From: Tribonema minus
Taxonomy: Eukaryota; Sar; Xanthophyceae; Tribonematales; Tribonemataceae
Direction of reading: 5' to 3'
NCBI GenBank assembly: GCA_017506865.1
Contig: JAFCMP010000058.1
Location: 1-64,000 of the forward strand
DNA: 64,000 bases
Translations under genes and position numbers: made by a program
In this document: one piece after another, positions 60,201-64,000 of the stretch
Numbering within the stretch: the stretch's first letter is position 1
Layout: each line of letters opens with the position of its first letter
Notes under the pieces: model-generated
What the model was told of the DNA's origin: nothing
Database searches by the model: none
What the model saw: only the letters and a program-made list of their open reading frames with translations

Positions 60201-63200
60201 GATGTAGAGACATGTGAGTTTCTCAGTTACTTCGTGTACGGATGGTTGAAATTAAAAATGGTGATTTGTCTGAGCACTGCTGCTGCCCCTTAGCCCGTGT
60301 TGAGGCAAGCTGTAGTACACTCGCGTAGGCATCAAGCACTGATAACGAGCAGCTCATCTCTCAATTTGGACTTGAGACTCTAGACTTGACTCTATCAAAA
60401 GCTGCTCCCCGTGTTCCTGCTGCCCGCAGTGCCATCAATTCGCACAACTCTATGAGCAGGGGCAGTGTACTGCGCCAGCTGCACATGAACCAGCATTCTT
60501 GAAGACACATATCGTCACTGAATTTCACAGGCCTCGTCCACGCCAGCACCACATGGCCAACTTCACAGAGCCACCACAATATTCTGAAAGTCACTCACAT
60601 CGCCGCCTGCGTCTGCTGTCCGCTGCTGCAGAGCCATCGGCCCAGTGAACGCGCACAGCGACGACGACTACGACGCCATGCGTATGCCGGAGCTCAAGGA
60701 CCTGTGCCGCGCGCGCAAGGTGCAAGTGAGCGGCACCAAGCCCGTGCTGATCGAGCGCCTGCGCGCGTACGACTACGAGAAGAGTGGTGAGCACTGCAGC
60801 AGATGTTACAGCAGGGGGCGATCTAGCCCCTGATTTTACCCTAGCCCTTGTTCTAGCCCAAAAGTAGCCTTGGGATGCGGCCTCTGCACGAGCACTGCAG
60901 CACCTTTTGAAGCAGGGGGGCAGCTAGCCCCTGATTTTGACCCTAACCGTCGTTCTGGCTCTAAATAACCTTGAGACGCAGTCCCGTGTGAGCATGGCAG
61001 CTGCTGCTCCAACGGTGAGTTCACCGTAATTCTTACGCGCACCCTACCCCTAATCCAATCCCTGCGCCAGAGTCAAGGCCTGAACCTGAACTCATGATGT
61101 ACTGTACATGTGTCCGCATCTGCCGCATAGGGCCCCGTAAGATGGCCCTGCTGGCAGAAGAGTTCATGCTGCTGCGACTACTGCAGCTGATGCTACGTGG
61201 CCCCTTGCAGTGATGCCTATTGCACTATTCTTGATGACATATCAATGTGCTCTCATCATTTACGTTACACGTGTGCACATAGCATCGTGTATGTTCTTCC
61301 GTGATGTAATTGTGTACAGCGTGCTCCAGTGGTCTTTCCAGCTTTGTGCATGGCCCGTCTGATGCTCTCTGCCCTTTACACCAGTGTGTACAAACTCTAC
61401 ACACATTTATGTAAAGCAGCCTCCGGCTAAGTGGATTTCCGACATGCAGCCATGTTGAAATCTGAGCGATGCCCATTGCCATAAAGGGACAGATGGCACT
61501 GAAACTTAGCATCATTTTTGCAAAGGCAGCCCTGAGAGTGGCTTGCCGTCCTCTGCAGTTTTCTTGTCAGTTTATGGTTGCAGCCCCTCAACGCAAAAGT
61601 ATGCAATGCCATCCGAGCCACACTGCAGTTTCAATGCTTATGGCAACCTACAAAATTTCACCCAATTAAGTACATGTATATCCGGTGCCACTTGAAGTAC
61701 CGCCCCACAGCGTCAAACGTCGCATCAGAGGGGAGTCACAACCCTGCACTCAACTGAGAGTGCACGATCACATTCAAATTGCAGTGCTCAGGCAGAGCAT
61801 CACCTGTAGCTGTTATTGAGCAGCAACCGACAACCAGACACACTCTCCAGGTGGATCTGCACTTATTGTAGCCCATGCATGGCTGGCTTGCATTTCATGC
61901 GCGCATGTGAATGCATTCAAATGGCACGCACCTGCTCAAACCTCACCATACATTTGCATGCTGCACAAGTACTTGGTGGCACTTTGCTTCTCTTTGCTCA
62001 GCTGACGGGCGCACACTTTGTCGTTTTAGTTCGTTCTCGTTTGGGGCACAAATTACCAGACAATTGATGTAAAGAACTCTGTACTCCTCAATGCTTCTTT
62101 CTTCAAAAAGGCGCATACACGCCGTTTGAGTTCACTGGCAGAGTCTACACCTTGCAACAAAGTGCCTCTAAGCTCATTGTGTGCTTCTAATAATGGTCGT
62201 TTGAGGAGCCAGAAATCCCACATGATCATGGAAACGGTGATGCAAACATTGGGGAGCCAGGAATTCCAGATGATCATGGGCATGGCGATGCAATCTAAGT
62301 TCTTTGCTCTAGAATCACACAATTCTCAACAAGCGCCTTAACAAATGGCTTCTTCTCCTCATGTTGTGCGTGTGACTCTCCAGCGGCTGAAAGAGAGGGC
62401 AAGGAGGATACGCCATCGGACCCCAACGTTCCCGTCTACATAGACGATGCAGCGGCGGAGCGCGGCGGCCTGGCTGCTGCGGATGCGGCGCGAGGTCCGT
62501 GCTGCAGTGCTCAGCGCGCACGTACCCTTGCTGTACTTCAACGCCATTCTTGTTCGTTGAAGTTTTGTGTCACAAGGCTGCTCACTTGTAAAGTCGGGAC
62601 GTGGCAACCGCAGTCCTCTCTGTGCTGCAGTGCTCAGCGCGCAAGTACCCTTGCTGTACCTAAAGCGTCATGCTTGTTGGAGTTTTGTGTCACAGGGCTG
62701 CCTTGTTGGTGATTGTTCACGTGGCAACTGCAGTTGCCCACACTTTGGCTTGCCTGTGTGCATCAATATTGCAGTGGCGGAGCAACGCAAATTGCTGATG
62801 CTAAACCTCCGTGCGACTGTGCCCTAGGGCTAGGGCTTGACCAGCAGGCTAGTGTCAAGATGAGGGTTTGGTAAGATGAGTGTTTTTACCGACTTTAATT
62901 GCCTGCTTACAGTAGACTTAAAGATGGCGCAGCCTTCGTGACCCTGGCCGAGCACTGTTGCGCCGTGTTTGTAATAGTTGGAGCCACATGTGCTCAGCAA
63001 TTGCGGGTGAGCCACTCAAGGTCACAACGTACGTTTGCCAACAAAGCAATATGACACTTGCAACTGCGGCACCTGCAATGGGACTGACTGCGGATTCCTC
63101 AAGACCATTTCGCAGATTCTGCTGATTAGTATATGGGCGATAGGAGCAGATTGTCCTATGCAACATATACCACAGCTGTATGCACCGCACAGGCGGTGGT

Positions 63201-63583
63201 TGCATGCAGAAATGTTTTGCAAATTTGTTGCCTATGTTTGGAACTGTCAATGGCAGGCAGCTGCAACACTTGCCCAACTATTATGCTTGCACAGTGTCTG
63301 AGCCGCTGAGTTTTGTGTCTGCTGCGTTCTGATGTACAGGCGATTGCGGACAAGGATTTTCTGCCCAAGGGCGGCCTCGTGGGCGTGCCGTGCCACCATC
63401 TCTATGAGCGCGATGCAGAACTGCCTGTGAGTGCCGGTGATTCACACCTGCTTGACCAGAAATTTCCTGCGAGCTGTGGCAACTGAGCTCTGGCAACCAA
63501 ATCGCTTGTGTTAGGTCTGCGTGTGATGGTTTTTGCAGCCCATCGATGTGCGGCTGTGCGAGTTTGCATACCAGGCCAAGTAG
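57243..63583 (+). CDS. 2-oxoglutarate/Fe(II) oxygenase with internal SAP domain
   Basis: Model: 57243-57407, 57815-58022, 58427-58596, 59036-59319, 59754-59990, 60632-60786, 62384-62494, 62775-62818 (putative), 63340-63426, 63539-63583; all phases agree, about 501 residues. The oxygenase core (about 65-340) carries NVYEKGGFFETHRDTP with iron ligands His 168 and Asp 170, then FGSLVVCLP, LQWAAFYGHCRHRI with His 314 as third ligand, and GHRITLTY with Arg 324 for 2-oxoglutarate. This is the prolyl-hydroxylase-like fold seen in many algal and fungal proteins; the substrate is unknown. An acidic Ser/Glu insert lies at about 230-255. Residues about 369-402 (MRMPELKDLCRARKVQ, then GTKPVLIERLRAY) form a SAP DNA/RNA-binding helix pair. 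FLPKGGLVGVPCHHLYERD follows, as in the family's C-terminal part. Exon 1 and the 44-nt exon are the weakest parts. Confidence 0.75.
59570..59605 (+). repeat. Decayed copy of oxygenase exon 5 start
   Basis: CTCAGATGGCTGTCTACAGG and the next codons (WLSTGGE) copy the true acceptor and start at 59751-59775. Confidence 0.7.
60787..60990 (+). repeat. Tandem copies of oxygenase exon 6 donor region
   Basis: Two units of about 104 bp share GAGCACTGCAGCA, GCAGGGGG, CTAGCCCCTGATTTT, ACCCTA and CCTTG.GA.GC; a third begins near 60990. Each repeats the bases that follow the true donor. Confidence 0.8.
62495..62740 (+). repeat. Tandem duplication after oxygenase exon 7
   Basis: CTGCAGTGCTCAGCGCGCA.GTACCCTTGCTGTAC, CTTGTT and TTTTGTGTCACA.GGCTGC recur in two units of about 118 bp, starting near 62500 and 62622. 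Confidence 0.85.
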
Positions 63584-64000
63584 ACCACCTCTGTAGTATA
63601 CTGACAAGCGTGGAGTGTCATGACTCGATTATGGAACACAATAACATTAAAAAGTGCTTATTTACGGCATGACTTGATATCAAGAAGGTGAAAGGACAGC
63701 TGACATTGCCATTGCCTGCCATCTGTACCATTGACGTGCTAATGCGCGGCTGGAGCAGCATGCATTGTTGAAGTAGTAAGGTTGTCATTGAAATGAAAGA
63801 ACACACGTTCATGCACAGCTTCAATATTATGATGTTGTCATGCGTGCTCTGATGATGCGACTAAATTCAGCAGCACATGACCTTGTCCAACGTCACAGAA
63901 ACGGTGAAAGCGGGGCAGTCAGCGCCCACACGTCCCCTTGAAACCGCTTTAATGATGTCAAGCAACCACAGCATGTATCAACATGGGCGGTCATAGAAGC
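63584..64000. other. Window end, no gene seen
   Basis: Downstream of the oxygenase stop codon. No TGTAA signal or coding motif was found before the window ends. Confidence 0.5.

Overview
This is a nuclear eukaryotic window. Genes are split by long GT-AG introns (a few GC-AG), exons are GC-rich, and introns are full of simple repeats. The best guess is a chlorophyte green alga. The clues are a TGTAA polyadenylation-type signal behind the first gene, domain architectures common in algae, and a human-type telomere motif (CCCTAA)n scattered through introns, which some Chlamydomonadales use. The assignment is an inference.

Layout. 91-670 (+): last exon of a probable MAP kinase. 1651-8428: a head-to-tail array of six copies of one LINE on the minus strand, one of them full length with an open 1784-residue frame; copies of the same 10-bp site CAACTTGTAC bound the array. 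9023-34133 (+): a 19-exon gene for a 993-residue GT41-type (O-GlcNAc transferase-like) glycosyltransferase with a signal peptide and TPR-like repeats; all splice phases agree. Intron 14 holds a 777-bp non-autonomous hAT element. 36185-37861 (-): an FNIP/leucine-rich-repeat protein. 38390-39307: a recent 459-bp tandem duplication. 43354-52017 (-): a seven-exon homocysteine S-methyltransferase. Its 4.8-kb last intron hosts, on the other strand, an HNH-nuclease-like remnant and a two-exon BTB (KCTD-type) gene. 52191-55660 (+): METTL5, the 18S rRNA m6A methyltransferase, divergent from the homocysteine methyltransferase across only 173 bp. 57243-63583 (+): a 2-oxoglutarate/Fe(II) oxygenase with a SAP domain inside it.

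The most unusual signal is not a gene. Almost every exon edge in the four long genes is accompanied, in the neighbouring intron, by one to five decayed copies of itself, including the splice site. Introns here appear to grow by repeated local duplication across splice junctions. Two further intron-wide signals are sense-strand telomere-like arrays, which carry CTAAC branch-point-like words, and a recurring palindrome ACTTCAAGTTGAAGT.

Functionally, the divergent pair joins methionine (SAM precursor) synthesis to a SAM-using rRNA methylase, so shared control is plausible. The other genes show no obvious common pathway. All gene models were built by hand from reading frames, splice consensus, phase and remembered family motifs; no alignment or transcript was available.
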